From assembly GCA_016858145.1 (NCBI GenBank), contig JAEHOE010000023.1:310001-374000 (forward strand): DNA of 64,000 bases, read 5' to 3'. Under the pieces are notes generated by a model, which ran no database searches, was not told the origin of the DNA, and was given only the letters and a program-made list of their open reading frames with translations. A program made the position numbers and the translations under genes. The DNA comes from Edaphochlamys debaryana (taxonomy: Eukaryota > Chlorophyta > Chlorophyceae > Chlamydomonadales). The stretch's first letter is position 1. Every line of letters begins with the position of its first letter. Below are positions 34,394 to 45,625 of the stretch, in pieces.

Positions 34394-37300
34394 CTAGTTA
34401 CCAGGGCACTTGGTGACCCCCCAGTGGCACGCAAGGTATATCACGCCGCCCGGCGTCCCCCCGACCACCGCAGTTTGCGCCACAACGCCGCCCTCTGAAC
34501 CGGGCAGGCCCACGGTAGCGGCCGGGGGGAACTGCGGCAGCGAAGGCAGGGAAGTGCGCCCGCGTTTAATAAGGAAGACCGGATGGGAGTCGAAGGCAGA
34601 GGGAAGGCCGTCACGAATCAGCGCCGGGTGGATGCAGCCTGGGCACCCGCTTGTCCCTTGACCGTTGCTCAGCTAGCCACCCGGCTACCCAGCACCCCCT
34701 GTGCCGCTGCCGCCGCCCCTGCCGCCACCGCCCGGCTACCCAGCACCACCCCTCACCTGGCCGGGTGCGAAGGTCCGAGGCGGAGTGAAGGACGCATAGA
34801 AGTGCCCCCCGTCGATTGTGATGGTGTTGGCGCCATCGACCTTGATTGTCAGCGAGCAAGACGCGACGTAGCTGGTGGCACTGACAGCGGTGCTGTAAGT
34901 GTACAGCGGCAGGGGCGGGGGCGGGGGCGTGAGTGGCAGGAGGGACCGGAAGCACAAGGCTACGCTTGCGGCCGCCCGGCGGGCGCTGGGGTGGGCAAGC
35001 GCCGTGCAGGGCACTGCACGACTGCAGGACAGGGGCCGCACCCGAGGGCCGCACCCGAGGCTCGACCCCTCAGTCCCGACTCACATTTGCAGGGTGATGC
35101 CACCCGCGTCGTAGCCGTTTCCGGGGTCATTCTTGGCACACCCCGCGCAGCCAATCACGTCGGGCTTCAAAGGCAGGGGTACTTGGGTGGTGTAGGTGGT
35201 GGGCGGCGAGGTAACTGGGGGGCCGCGGGGGGCGGGATGGCGGGGTGTACTGGGACAGGGTGAAACGGCACGGCCTGGCCAGGGATCTTCCCCATCGTAT
35301 ACAACCTTGGGTTTCTGGGTCATAGAGGGACGCGAAAAGTCCGCTAGTCTGTACACGGTGGGGAAGACCCTCTGCCATCGGCTACTGTGCAGGGGGTCTG
35401 GCACGCCCTCCAACCGGCCCAACCCAACCCCACGAAGCTCTCTTTCCAGACCTTCCATACATCTTCTATAGTGTCTACACTTGTAGATAGCTTGCGGATG
35501 CCTCCTGAGTCCTTGCGGCTGGTTGCGCGACGCCGAGGTGCTCGGCATCAACGCAAGGTTTCGCGTAGCGCACGGTTAGGCCCTAAAGTAAGTCACTGAC
35601 GACTCTATATAGCAACCAGATACCATAGGAATCGTCGGCGGGCAAGTTTCGCACCCAGAGTCCTCGGGGATTGCGAGGACATGCTACATGAATGAGTTGT
35701 GTGCGAGGGCCGACCCCGTAAAACTCGGCATGCTGAACCCTTGCGGTATAGGTTGCATCCATGCAAAACGGCAAGGCGGAAATCGCGGTGAGCACGACGA
35801 AAGATTTAGTCATACCGTCCGGCGTCATACCCTTTCGGGGGGGGGGAGGGGGGCCAAGGGGGGCCACACACTAGCGGCCCCCGTTGCGGGCCAAAAGGCG
35901 TGCCCCTTTGGTAGGTGGGGTGCAAATGCAAGAGCGAGCAGAAGGGATCGGTTGGAGCCCATGATCGGTTGGAGCCCATGAGAACTTTGGCATGGGCGTG
36001 GGTGTCGGGTGCCAGGCCTGGGTGCCGCGTGCCGGGCTGGGCGTGGTGCCCGGCCTGGTGGGGTAGGGGTGGGGCGCATCGCGGAGAGCCGCCTGCATGC
36101 ACGGCTCTTGCACGCTGCGTGAGTGGCTTGCGACCAGGAGGCGCTACGTTGCAAGTTTGCGTCCCAGGTGCGCAACCTAAGAAAGGCCGATTGGAGGCGC
36201 TGGCCGGATGGCGATGATGATGATGGTGGCTTGCGCCTTCACGGAGTGGGGTTCTGGTTGCGCGACGATTCTGCTTGCGATATTGCGATATTGCGATATT
36301 TCCGTATTCAAGCAGCCAACAGGCATGCCTTGTGACCTTAAGGCCGCATCTTGTGGCCACGCGCAACGCGGGATCCAAGCGGGATGAAGCTTTGCAATCG
36401 GAAAGGTGCTGCACGCAGCCTAGCACCCGACACCTGTACGTGAGCCGCGACGCTATTCGCGAAGGACGCATTGATTGACAAGGGCGGCCAAATGCCGGTC
36501 TCACACATTGTCAGCCATCTTAGTGAGCAGCTTCTCGCTAGCGGCGTACTAGTGGCTGAACGTTGGTCAAGGTAGCCCGGGGCCTCATCTATCGGAGGAG
36601 CTGCTGAAGGAGCGGCCAGCCAGTCTGTGCGCTGTTTTCGTTAGCGAGGCTAAAAGGAGTGAGGGTGTCGGGTCGTATGGGTGCCCGGGGACCGGGGCAC
36701 GCCAACCCGGCCTCCGCAGCAGCACCTACAACCCCGCCTCATCCCCCTGGTTTTCCTCCGTCCCTCGCCCTGTCAGGAGCCGCCCCTGCACCAAACTCAC
36801 CTGGGGGTGGTGGGATGACGAAGTAGCCGCCCCACCTGCGGAGGGGGAGGGGGGTGGCATGGCGCAGCGGACACAGCTCAATGTCGTGCCACGCGGACAC
36901 TCCAACCCAGCAGGCCTTGGCTTTTGGGGCTTGGCTTGCATAACTTGCTACAGGCTACTGACGCCTGTTTGTCACAGGCTTAAGTGCGCCCTCAAGGTCG
37001 GCTTACTTCTTCTCCGTTGTGATGAGGTTCTGGATAGGGTACCAGGTGAAGGGCGTGGAGATGGGCGAGGTAGAGGACAGAGTGTAAGCCGGGACCGCGG
37101 TGCCGGGGCTGGCCGCGCCTGAGGTGCCTAGAGGCAGGGAGTCAGCGGCACAGAGCAAGAGCGGTCAGGGAGTGGAGACGGCGAGAGATGGAGGCATCCG
37201 GCCGTTCCCTGCAGCAGACTCATGAAAGCCAAGGGCTCCTGGACCCCCTCGATGCGCAATCCCCGCAAAGGGGAAGAGGGGACGAGTCGGAAAACTGAAG

Positions 37301-40300
37301 GCTGAGGAGAGAACAGCGCGAAGCCTACTCGAGAGGCTAGCGTGAGGTGAACTTACGAGGTGCGGCCCAGATAGTGTCTCCAGCGCAGGCGCGCGGAGGA
37401 CGGGGGGAGGGCCGCGGGCTTGGGGGACGGGGGCTGGGGGGAGGTGGGGGACTGGGAGGAGGCCTAGGGCTCGGAGGGCGCGGGCTGGGCGGAGGGGGGG
37501 CGTGGCGGTGGCAGGCCCGGGGGGGATGCCTCGTTCGGCGTAACGGGAGCGAGGGGAGACGGTGGAATAGGGCTGGGAGGAGGTGGGCTTGGAGGGCGCG
37601 GGCTGGGCGGAGGTGGGCTGGGAGGAGGAGGGCTTGGAGGGCGGGGGCTGGGCGGAGGGGGGCTTGGCGGGGGGCTCGGCGGGGGGCTCGGGGGAGGGCT
37701 TGGTGGGGGGCTCGGGAGAGGGCTTGGCGGGGGGCTCGGGGGAGGGCTCGGGGGTGGGCTGGGAGGAGGGCTGGGAGGCGGGCTCGGCGGAGGGCTCGGG
37801 GAAGGGCTCGGCGGAGGGCTTGGCGGGTTCGGGGGAGGGCTTGGGGGCGGGCTCGGCGGAGGGCTCGGCGGGGGGCTCGGCGGAGGGCTTGGAAGAGGGC
37901 TGGGAGGAGGGCTAGGAGGCGGGCTCGGCGGAGGGCTTGGGGGAGGGCTCGGCGGAGGGCTCGGCGGGTTAGGGGGAGGGCTTGGTGGAGGGCTCGGTGG
38001 GGGGTTTGGCTGGGGGCTCGGGGGAGGGCTTGGGGGAGGCTGGGAGGAGGGCTGGGCGGGTTAGGTGGGGGGCTGGGTGGAGGGCTCGGGGGAGGGCTGG
38101 GCGGCGGGCTTGGGGGCGGGCTTGGCGGAGGGCTTGGAGGAGGGCTGGGAGGTGGGCTTGGAGGAGGGCTTGGGGGAGGGCTCGGCGGAGGGCTTGGCGG
38201 GCTCGGGTGAGGGCTTGGTGGGGGGCTTGGCGGGGGGCTCGGGGGAGGGCTTGGGGGAGGGCTTGGAGGAGGGCTGGGCGGCGGGCTTGGGGGCGGGCTT
38301 GGCGGAGGGCTGGGAGGAGGGCTTGGAGGTGGGCTTGGAGGAGGGCTTGGGGGAGGGCTCGGCGGAGGGCTTGGCGGGTGAGGGGGAGGGCTCGGGGGAG
38401 GGCTCGGTGGGGGGCTTGGCGGGGGGCTCGGGGGAGGGCTTGGGGGAGGGCTTGGGGGCGGGCTTGGAGGAGGGCTGGGCGGCGGGCTTGCGGGCGGGCT
38501 TGGCAGAGGGCTGGGAGGAGGGCTGGGAGGTGGGCTTGGAGGAGGGCTTGGGGGAGGGCTCGGCGGAGGGCTTGGCGGGTGAGGGGGAGGCTCGGTGGAG
38601 GGCTTGGTGGGGGGCTTGGCGGGGGGATCGGGGGAGGGCTTGGGGGAGGGCTGGGAGGAGGGCTGGGAGGCGGGCTCGGCGGAGGGCTTGGGAGAGGGCT
38701 CGGCGGAGGGCTCGGCGGGTTAGGGGGAGGGCTTGGGGGAGGGCTCGGTGGGGGGCTTGGCGGGGGGCTCGGGGGAGGGCTTGGGGGAGGGCTTGAAGGA
38801 GGGCTGGGCGGCGGGCTTGGGGGCGGGCTTGGCGGAGGGCTGGGAGGAGGGCTGGGAGGTGGGCTTGGAGGAGGGCTTGGGGGAGGGCTCGGCGGAGGGC
38901 TTGGCGGGTGAGGGGGAGGGCTCGGTGGAGGGCTTGGTGGGGGGCTTGGCGGGGGGATCGGGGGAGGGCTTGGGGGAGGGCTGGGAGGAGGGCTGGGCGG
39001 GTTAGGTGGGGGGCTGGGTGGAGGGCTCGGGGTGGGGCTGGGCGGCGGGCTTGGGGGCGGGCTTGGCGGAGGGCTGGGAGGAGGGCTGGGAGGTGGGCTC
39101 GGCGGAGGGCTTGGGGGAGGGCTCGGCGGAGGGCTTGGCGGGTGAGGGGGAGGGCTTGGTGGAGGGCTCGGTGGGGGTTTGGCTGGGGGCTCGGGGGAGG
39201 GCTTGGGGGAGGGCTGGGAGGAGGGCTGGGAGGCGGGCTCGGCGGAGGGCTTGGGGGAGGGCTCGGCGGAGGGCTTGGCGGGTTAGGGGGAGGGCTTGGG
39301 GGAGGGCTCGGTGGGGGGCTGGGCGGGGGGCTCGGGGGAGGGCTTGGGGGAGGGCTGGGAGGAGGGCTGGGCGGGATAGGTGGGGGGGCTGGGTGGAGGG
39401 CTCGGGGGAGGGCTGGGCGGCGGGCTTGGGGGCGGGCTTGGCGGAGGGCTGGGAGGAGGGCTGGGAGGTGGGCTCGGCGGAGGGCTTGGGGAAGGGCTCG
39501 GCGGAGGGCTTGGCGGGTGAGGGGGAGGGCTCGGTGGAGGGCTTGGTGGGGGGCTTGGCGGGGGGCTCGGGGGAGGGCTTGGGGGAGGGCTTGGAGGAGG
39601 GCTGGGAGGCGGGCTCGGCGGAGGGCTTGGGGGAGGGCTCGGCGGAGGGCTTGGCGGGTTAGGGGGAGGGCTCGGGGGAGGGCTTGGTGGGGGGCTTGGC
39701 GGGGGGCTCGGGGGAGGGCTTGGTGGGGGGGCTTGGGGGAGGACTGGGCGGTGGGCTCGGGGGAGGGCTTGGTGGGGGGCTTGGGGGAGGACTGGGTGGG
39801 GGGCTCGGGGGAGGGCTTGGTGGGGGGCTTGGAGGAGGACTGGGCGGTGGGCTCGGGGGAGGGCTTGGGGGCGGGCTCGGAGGGGGGCTGGGTGGGGGGC
39901 TTGGCGGGGGGCTAGGCGGGTTTGGGGGAGGGCTGGGGGGAGGGCTAGGGGGAGGGCTGGGAGGTTGAGGGGGGGGGGCTTGGGGGAGGGCTGGGCGGGG
40001 GGCTGGGAGGTTGAGGCGGAGGGCTGGGTGGAGGGCTCGGCGGGGGGCTTGGTGGGGGACTGGGGGGGGGGGCTGGGGGGGTGGGCTCGGGGGAGGGCTT
40101 GGTGGGGGGCTTGGGGGAGGACTGGGTGGGGGGCTCGGGGGAGGGCTGGGTGGCGGGCTCGGAGGGGGGCTTGGCGGTGGACTGGGTGGGGGACTGGGCG
40201 GGTTCGGGGGTGGGCTGGGGGGAGGGCTGGGAGGAGGGCTGGGAGGTTGAGGAGGAGGGCTAGGTGGAGGGCAGGGTGGAGGGCTGGGAGGTTTAGGGGG

Positions 40301-43300
40301 AGGACTGGGAGGAGGGCTCGGAGGGGGGCTTGGTGGGGGGCTTGGTGGGGGGCTGGGCGGTGGGCTCGGGGGAGGGCTCGGGGGCGGGCTTGGAGGGGGG
40401 CTTGGTGGGGGGCTCGGCGGGGGGCTCGGCGGGTTCGGGGGTGGGCTGGGGGGAGGGCTGGGAGGAGGACTGGGAGGTTGAGGGGGGGGACTGAGTGGAG
40501 GGCTGGGTGGAGGGCTGGGAGGTTTAGGGGGAGGACTGGGAGGAGGGCTCGGAGGGGGGCTTGGTGGGGGGCTTGGTGGGGGGCTGGGCGGTGGGCTCGG
40601 GGGAGGGCTCGGGGGCGGGCTTGGAGGGGGGCTTGGTGGGGGGCTCGGCGGGGGGCTGGGCGGGTTCGGGGGTGGGCTGGGGGGAGGGCTGGGGGGAGGA
40701 CTGGGAGGTTGAGGGGGGGGACTGGGTGGAGGGCGGGGTGGAGGGCTGGGAGGTTTAGGGGGAGGACTGGGTGGAGGGCTCGGAGGGGGGCTTGGTGGGG
40801 GGCTTGGTGGGGGCTGGGCGGTGGGCTCGGGGGAGGGCTCGGTGGCGGGCTTGGAGGGGGGCTTGGTGGGGGGCTCGGCGGGGGGCTGGGCGGGTTCGGG
40901 GGGTGGGCTGGGGGGAGGGCTGGGAGGAGGGCTAGGAGGTTGAGGGGGAGGGCTAGGTGAAGGGCTGGGCGGGGGGCTGGGAGGATTAGGGGGAGGACTG
41001 GGAGGAGGACTCGGAGGGGGGCTTGGTGGGGGGCTTGGTGGGGGGTGGGCGGTGGGCTCGGGGGAGGGCTCGGGGGCGGGCTCGGAGGGGGGCTGGGTGG
41101 GGGGCTCGGCGGGGGGCTCGGCGGGTTCGGGGGTGGGCTGGGGGGAGGGCTGGGAGGAGGGCTGGGAGGTTGAGGCGGAGGGCTAGGTGGAGGGCTGGGT
41201 GGAGGGCTGGGAGGTTTAGGGGGAGGACTGGGAGGAGGGCTCGGAGGGGGGCTTGGTGGGGGGCTTGGTGGGGGGCTGGGCGGTGGGCTCGGGGGAGGGC
41301 TCGGGGGCGGGCTTGGAGGGGGGCTTGGCGGGGGGCTCGGCGGGGGGCTAGGCGGGTTCGGGGGTGGGCTGGGGGGAGGGCTGGGGGGAGGACTGGGAGG
41401 TTGAGAGGGGGGACTGGGTGGAGGGCTTGGTGGAGGGCTGGGAGGTTTAGGAGGAGGACTGGGTGGAGGGCTCGGAGGGGGGCTTGGTGGGGGGCTTGGT
41501 GGGGGGCTGGGCGGTGGGCTCGGGGGAGGGCTCGGGGGCGGGCTTGGAGGGGGGCTTGGTGGGGGGCTCGGCGGGGGGCTGGGCGGGTTCGGGGGTGGGC
41601 TGGGGGGAGGGCTGGGAGGAGGGCTAGGAGGTTGAGGGGGAGGGCTAGGTGAAGGGCTGGGCGGGGGGCTGGGAGGATTAGGGGGAGGACTGGGAGGAGG
41701 ACTCGGAGGGGGGCTTGGTGGGGGGCTTGGTGGGGGGCTGGGCGGTGGGCTCGGGGGAGGGCTCGGGGGCGGGCTCGGAGGGGGGCTGGGTGGGGGGCTC
41801 GGCGGGGGGGCTCGGCGGGTCCGGGGTGGGCTGGGGGGAGGGCTGGGAGGAGGGCTGGGAGGTTGAGGCGGAGGGCTAGGTGGAGGGCTGGGTGGAGGGC
41901 TGGGAGGTTTAGGGGGAGGACTGGGAGGAGGGCTCGGAGGGGGGCTTGGTGGGGGGCTTGGTGGGGGGCTGGGCGGTGGGCTCGGGGGAGGGCTCGGGGG
42001 CGGGCTTGGAGGGGGGCTTGGTGGGGGGCTCGGCGGGGGGCTAGGCGGGTTCGGGGGTGGGCTGGGGGGAGGGCTGGGCGGGGGGCTGGGAGGTTTAGGG
42101 GGAGGACTGGGAGGAGGGCTCGGAGGGGGGCTTGGTGGGGGGCTTGGTGGGGGGCTGGGCGGTGGGCTCGGGGGAGGGCTCGGGGGCGGGCTTGGAGGGG
42201 GGCTTGGTGGGGGGCTCGGCGGGGGGCTAGGCGGGTTCGGGGGTGGGCTGGGGGGAGGGCTGGGGGGAGGACTGGGAGGTTGAGGGGGGGGACTGGGTGG
42301 AGGGCTTGGTGGAGGGCTGGGAGGTTTAGGAGGAGGACTGGGTGGAGGGCTCGGAGGGGGGCTTGGTGGGGGGCTTGGTGGGGGGCTTGGTGGGGGGCTG
42401 GGCGGTGGGCTCGGGGGAGGGCTCGGGGGCGGGCTTGGAGGGGGGCTTGGTGGGGGGCTCGGCGGGGGGCTGGGCGGGTTCGGGGGTGGGCTGGGGGGAG
42501 GGCTGGGAGGAGGGCTAGGAGGTTGAGGGGGAGGGCTAGGTGGAGGGCTGGGCGGGGGGCTGGGAGGATTAGGGGGAGGACTGGGAGGAGGGCTCGGAGG
42601 GGGGCTTGGTGGGGGGCTTGGTGGGGGGCTGGGCGGTGGGCTCGGGGGAGGGCTCGGGGGCGGGCTTGGAGGGGGGCTTGGTGGGGGGCTCGGCGGGGGG
42701 CTAGGCGGGTTCGGGGGTGGGCTGGGGGGAGGGCTGGGAGGAGGGCTAGGAGGTTGAGGGGGAGGGCTAGGTGGAGGGCTGGGCGGGGGGCTGGGAGGAT
42801 TAGGGGGAGGACTGGGAGGAGGGCTCGGAGGGGGGCTTGGTGGGGGGCTTGGTGGGGGGCTGGGCGGTGGGCTCGGGGGAGGGCTCGGGGACGGGCTCGG
42901 AGGGGGGCTGGGTGGGGGGCTCGGCGGGGGGCTGGGCGGGTTCGGGGGTGGGCTGGGGGGAGGGCTGGGAGGAGGGCTGGGAGGAGGGCTGGGAGGTTGA
43001 GGCGGAGGGCTAGGTGGAGGGCTGGGCGGGGGGCTGGGAGGTTGAGGGGGAGGGCTGGGAGGAGGGCTAGGAGGGGGGCTTGGTGGGGGGCTTGGGGGGG
43101 GGCTGGGCGGTGGGCTCGGGGGAGGGCTCGGGGGCGGGCTTGGCGGGGGGCTTGGCGGGGGGCTTGGCGGAGGGCTAGGCGGGTTCGGGGGTGGGCTGGG
43201 GGGAGGGCTGGGAGGAGGGCTGGGAGGTTGAGGCGGAGGGCTAGGTGGAGGGCTGGGCGGGGGGCTGGGAGGTTGAGGGGGAGGGCTCGGAGGGGGGCTT

Positions 43301-45330
43301 GGCGGGGGGCTGGGTGGGGGACTGGGTGGGGGGCTGGGCGGCGGGCTCGGGGGAGGGCTCGGGGGAGGGCTCGGGGGAGGGCTGGGTGGCGGGCTCGGAG
43401 GGGGGCTTGGCGGGGGGCTGGGTGGGGGACTGGGTGGGGGGCTGGGCGGCGGGCTCGGGGGAGGGCTCGGGGGAGGGCTCGGGGGAGGGCTCGGGGGAGG
43501 GCTAGGAGGCGGGCTCGGGGGAGGGCTTGGGGGAGGGCTCGGGGGAGGGCTTGGGGGAGGGCTCGGGGGAGGGCTGGGCGGAGGGGGGCCCGGTGGTGGC
43601 AGTCCTGGGGGGGATGCCTCGTTTGGTGTAACGGGAGCAAAGGGCGGCGGTGGGCTTGGGGGTCGGGGGCTTGGCGGAGGCGGGGCCGTTGCACATCTGC
43701 AAGGGTAGTTTGGCATGGGGCATTGCAGTGCAGGTTGGGATACGGGGACGGCGTTTAACCTGTCCCGGGGAACCAAATGCCTTGGATCTGCTGATTGCTG
43801 GGCGCGTGCCGCATGGGGCAACGTTATTACGGGATGCCAATCTGGAGCAGGCTCGGCCCATGCCCTCAGCCTTGGGGGTAGCCACAGCACACGGAAGCCC
43901 CCCATCCCCGCTCCATGTCTCCTCAAGCTTTCCCCACTTACCCGAGGTAGTTCGGGATCTGGAAGAGAGATAGAGGGAGGGAGAGAGCGAGCCTTCATTG
44001 TCCGGCACTGGCCCCGTTAAGCGGCTCACTACCGGCCCAGCGGGTACCTAGCAATACCACCTCCATCCGCCAGGTACCCACCCGAATGCCCCTCTTCCCC
44101 AACCCGCGCGCGCTCGGTTACGGTAGCAGCGAGCTTACCTGAACGGTGATGTCGCAAACGGAGCCCGTGCCACCGCAGCTGGTGGGGCCGCCGCCGCAGC
44201 ACTGGTTTGCGCCCGTGCCCACGCCTCCGCTGCAAGTGTTGTTGCCGTTGAGCGGTCCGTCATGGATCTGTAGTTTGGGGGTGGAGTCCAGAGGACGGCG
44301 CAACGTGTCAGGTCCGGGTATGCCCCTGCACGTTGTGTTTCCTGCGCAACGGAGAAGCAGATCCGTTCTGAGCCTGGACACGCTGGGGACTCGCCTGGGC
44401 CGTGAAGCTCGAAACTCCAGCCTGTGACATAGAAGCGAGCTCGTAAGTGCCCGAATGACCTTGGCACAGCTATGCCCAAGGGCTGCAGCCCAGGGATGTC
44501 AAGGAGCTGTGGCAGGTACTGTGGAGGTTACCTGTATGAAGTAGGATACGCTCGTGTCGTCTTCGCACTTGTTACCATCACCTCCAGTCTGGCAGGTGCT
44601 GGGATCTAGGCTGCAGATCGACGAGCCTTGGCGGCAGCAGAACCACCTGGTGGGTTGGAGGGGCGGGGCTGGAGAGGGAGCGCGTGCGCGCCGGGTGCGG
44701 AGGACAGGTCACCGCAATGGCTCTTCCCTGAGTAGCTGCCAAACTCAGGGGGCAAGTAGCGGCGCCCGCTCAGCGCGACAGGGGTCTCAAGCCCGGAGCG
44801 GGGAAGGACGGGGGCGGGTGGCACCTGGCAGCTGCTCCGACGCCCCCGGCACTCACGAAATGCTGCCCGGCTTGCAGTTGCCGTAGGACACAGTCACATA
44901 GATGTAGGTCGCGTTGTAGTAAACGCACGACGCCGTCAGGCAGGTGTCAAGTCTGGCGGCGGGGAGGGGAGGGGGCGCGTGGGGGTCAGTCGACCGAACT
45001 TGTGTCTCAGGGACCGCAGACCGGCGGTTCGCGACGTACTAGAGTGGCACGGAGCTCGCTCGCTGTTCGGGCCGACTCGCTCGCGCGGCTTACCGGCTGC
45101 AGGCGAACTGGCAGCTGGGACCTCTTCCCTGCTGCAGTCAGCGCCTGTTGAAGTACCCGTCCAAGCCGAACCCATCGGCAGCAAGTTGGGCATCCTCAGC
45201 CCGAGCGAAGGAGTCCCCGTCGTGGCGTGCTGCAGCACCGCTCGATGGGGTTGCCAACCAGCGTCACGAGCAACAGCGTTGATAGGCTCGGCAGCAAGAT
45301 GGCGGCGCCACCGCGCCTGAGGCCCAGCAT
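34394..45330 (-). CDS. Giant hydroxyproline-rich wall glycoprotein, pherophorin type
   Basis: Twelve exons fit on the minus strand: 45268-45330, 45094-45131, 44857-44952, 44532-44646, 44139-44267, 43942-43958, 37357-43696, 37007-37127, 36801-36835, 35085-35214, 34757-34892, 34394-34531. Exon 1 is a signal peptide (GGAAILLPSLSTLLL). Exons 2-6 code a Cys-rich N-module (CQFACSRLDTCLTASCVYY, ISWFCCRQGSSICSLD, YFIQIHDGPLNGNNTC). Exon 7 is a rod of about 2,100 residues of SPPP repeats, the hydroxyproline-rich shaft typical of pherophorins and related extracellular-matrix proteins. Exons 8-12 code a C-module (PFTWYPIQNLITTE, GCAGCAKNDPGNGYDAGG, SCSLTIKVDGANTITIDGG, ACHWGVTKCPGN-stop). All junctions agree in phase except across the rod, where 6,340 nt leaves a net frame error; 1-nt indels in the repeat are visible, so either the assembly or the gene is broken. 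Exon 6 is only 17 nt. The donor of exon 1 (CTC|GTGACG) is tentative. Confidence 0.7.
35215..36800 (-). other. Long intron in the wall-glycoprotein C-module
   Basis: This 1.59-kb intron is several times longer than its neighbours. It contains a doubled GATCGGTTGGAGCCCATGA (near 35946 and 35964), a GATATTGC run near 36278, an 8-G run at 35838, and two copies of GGTTGCGCGACG (near 35521 and 36256). An inserted element is possible; no coding content is seen. Confidence 0.45.
37390..43640. repeat. Nested tandem repeat coding the SPPP rod
   Basis: The base unit is 12 bp (GGGCTCGGGGGA-type; SPPP on the minus strand). It is organised in longer units. From about 40200 to 43300 the marker GGGTTCGGGGGTGGGCTGG recurs about 14 times at spacings mostly of 224-244 bp (one 184), i.e. 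roughly 78 codons. From about 37700 to 39700 a different higher-order pattern is marked by GGGTTAGGGGG or GGGTGAGGGGG. The plus strand is almost pure G/C/T with extreme G over C skew. Confidence 0.92.
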
Positions 45331-45625
45331 CGCTTGAGGGCGTATGGGCCCAGAGCGACTATCTATATACACTTCTCCCGTTCCAGGAGTCGGCAAGCAA
45401 CTTGCCAGGACGTTCCTTCCTTAAGTGCTAGAAGTCAACCGATTCGAACCCGCCCACCTAAGGCGGTTCTTAGGACCCTACACGCGGGCGCTACGAGGAC
45501 AGGGTAATTTCTCGGCGGGCGCAATAACGCATGCGCCGCGTGTGCCCGTAGGTTGCATGACAGAGTTGCGAGCTAGGGGCAACTAAGAAGGGCGAGAGCG
45601 GGCTGGACAAATCCGGACGAGCAGA

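Noticed and set aside
37390..43640. Regular repeats resembling a CRISPR array
   Set aside because: There are no unique spacers; the units are continuous 12-bp coding repeats in a eukaryotic gene.
40986..43694. 902-codon minus-strand ORF of Ala/Leu/Pro/Arg repeats, and Gly/Arg/Trp plus-strand ORFs over the rod
   Set aside because: These are other frames of the SPPP repeat. Only the SPPP frame joins the flanking exons and matches a known protein class.
45121..45160. Premature TGA (CGCTGACTG) upstream in wall-gene exon 2, where the inverted copy has CGA
   Set aside because: A normal acceptor (GACTGCAG) lies just after the TGA and gives an exon in phase with both neighbours, so the stop falls in an intron.
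45430..45480. tRNA-like TTCGAA box with nearby stem
   Set aside because: The arms do not pair as a T-stem and no anticodon arm or acceptor stem can be drawn; it is a short palindrome.
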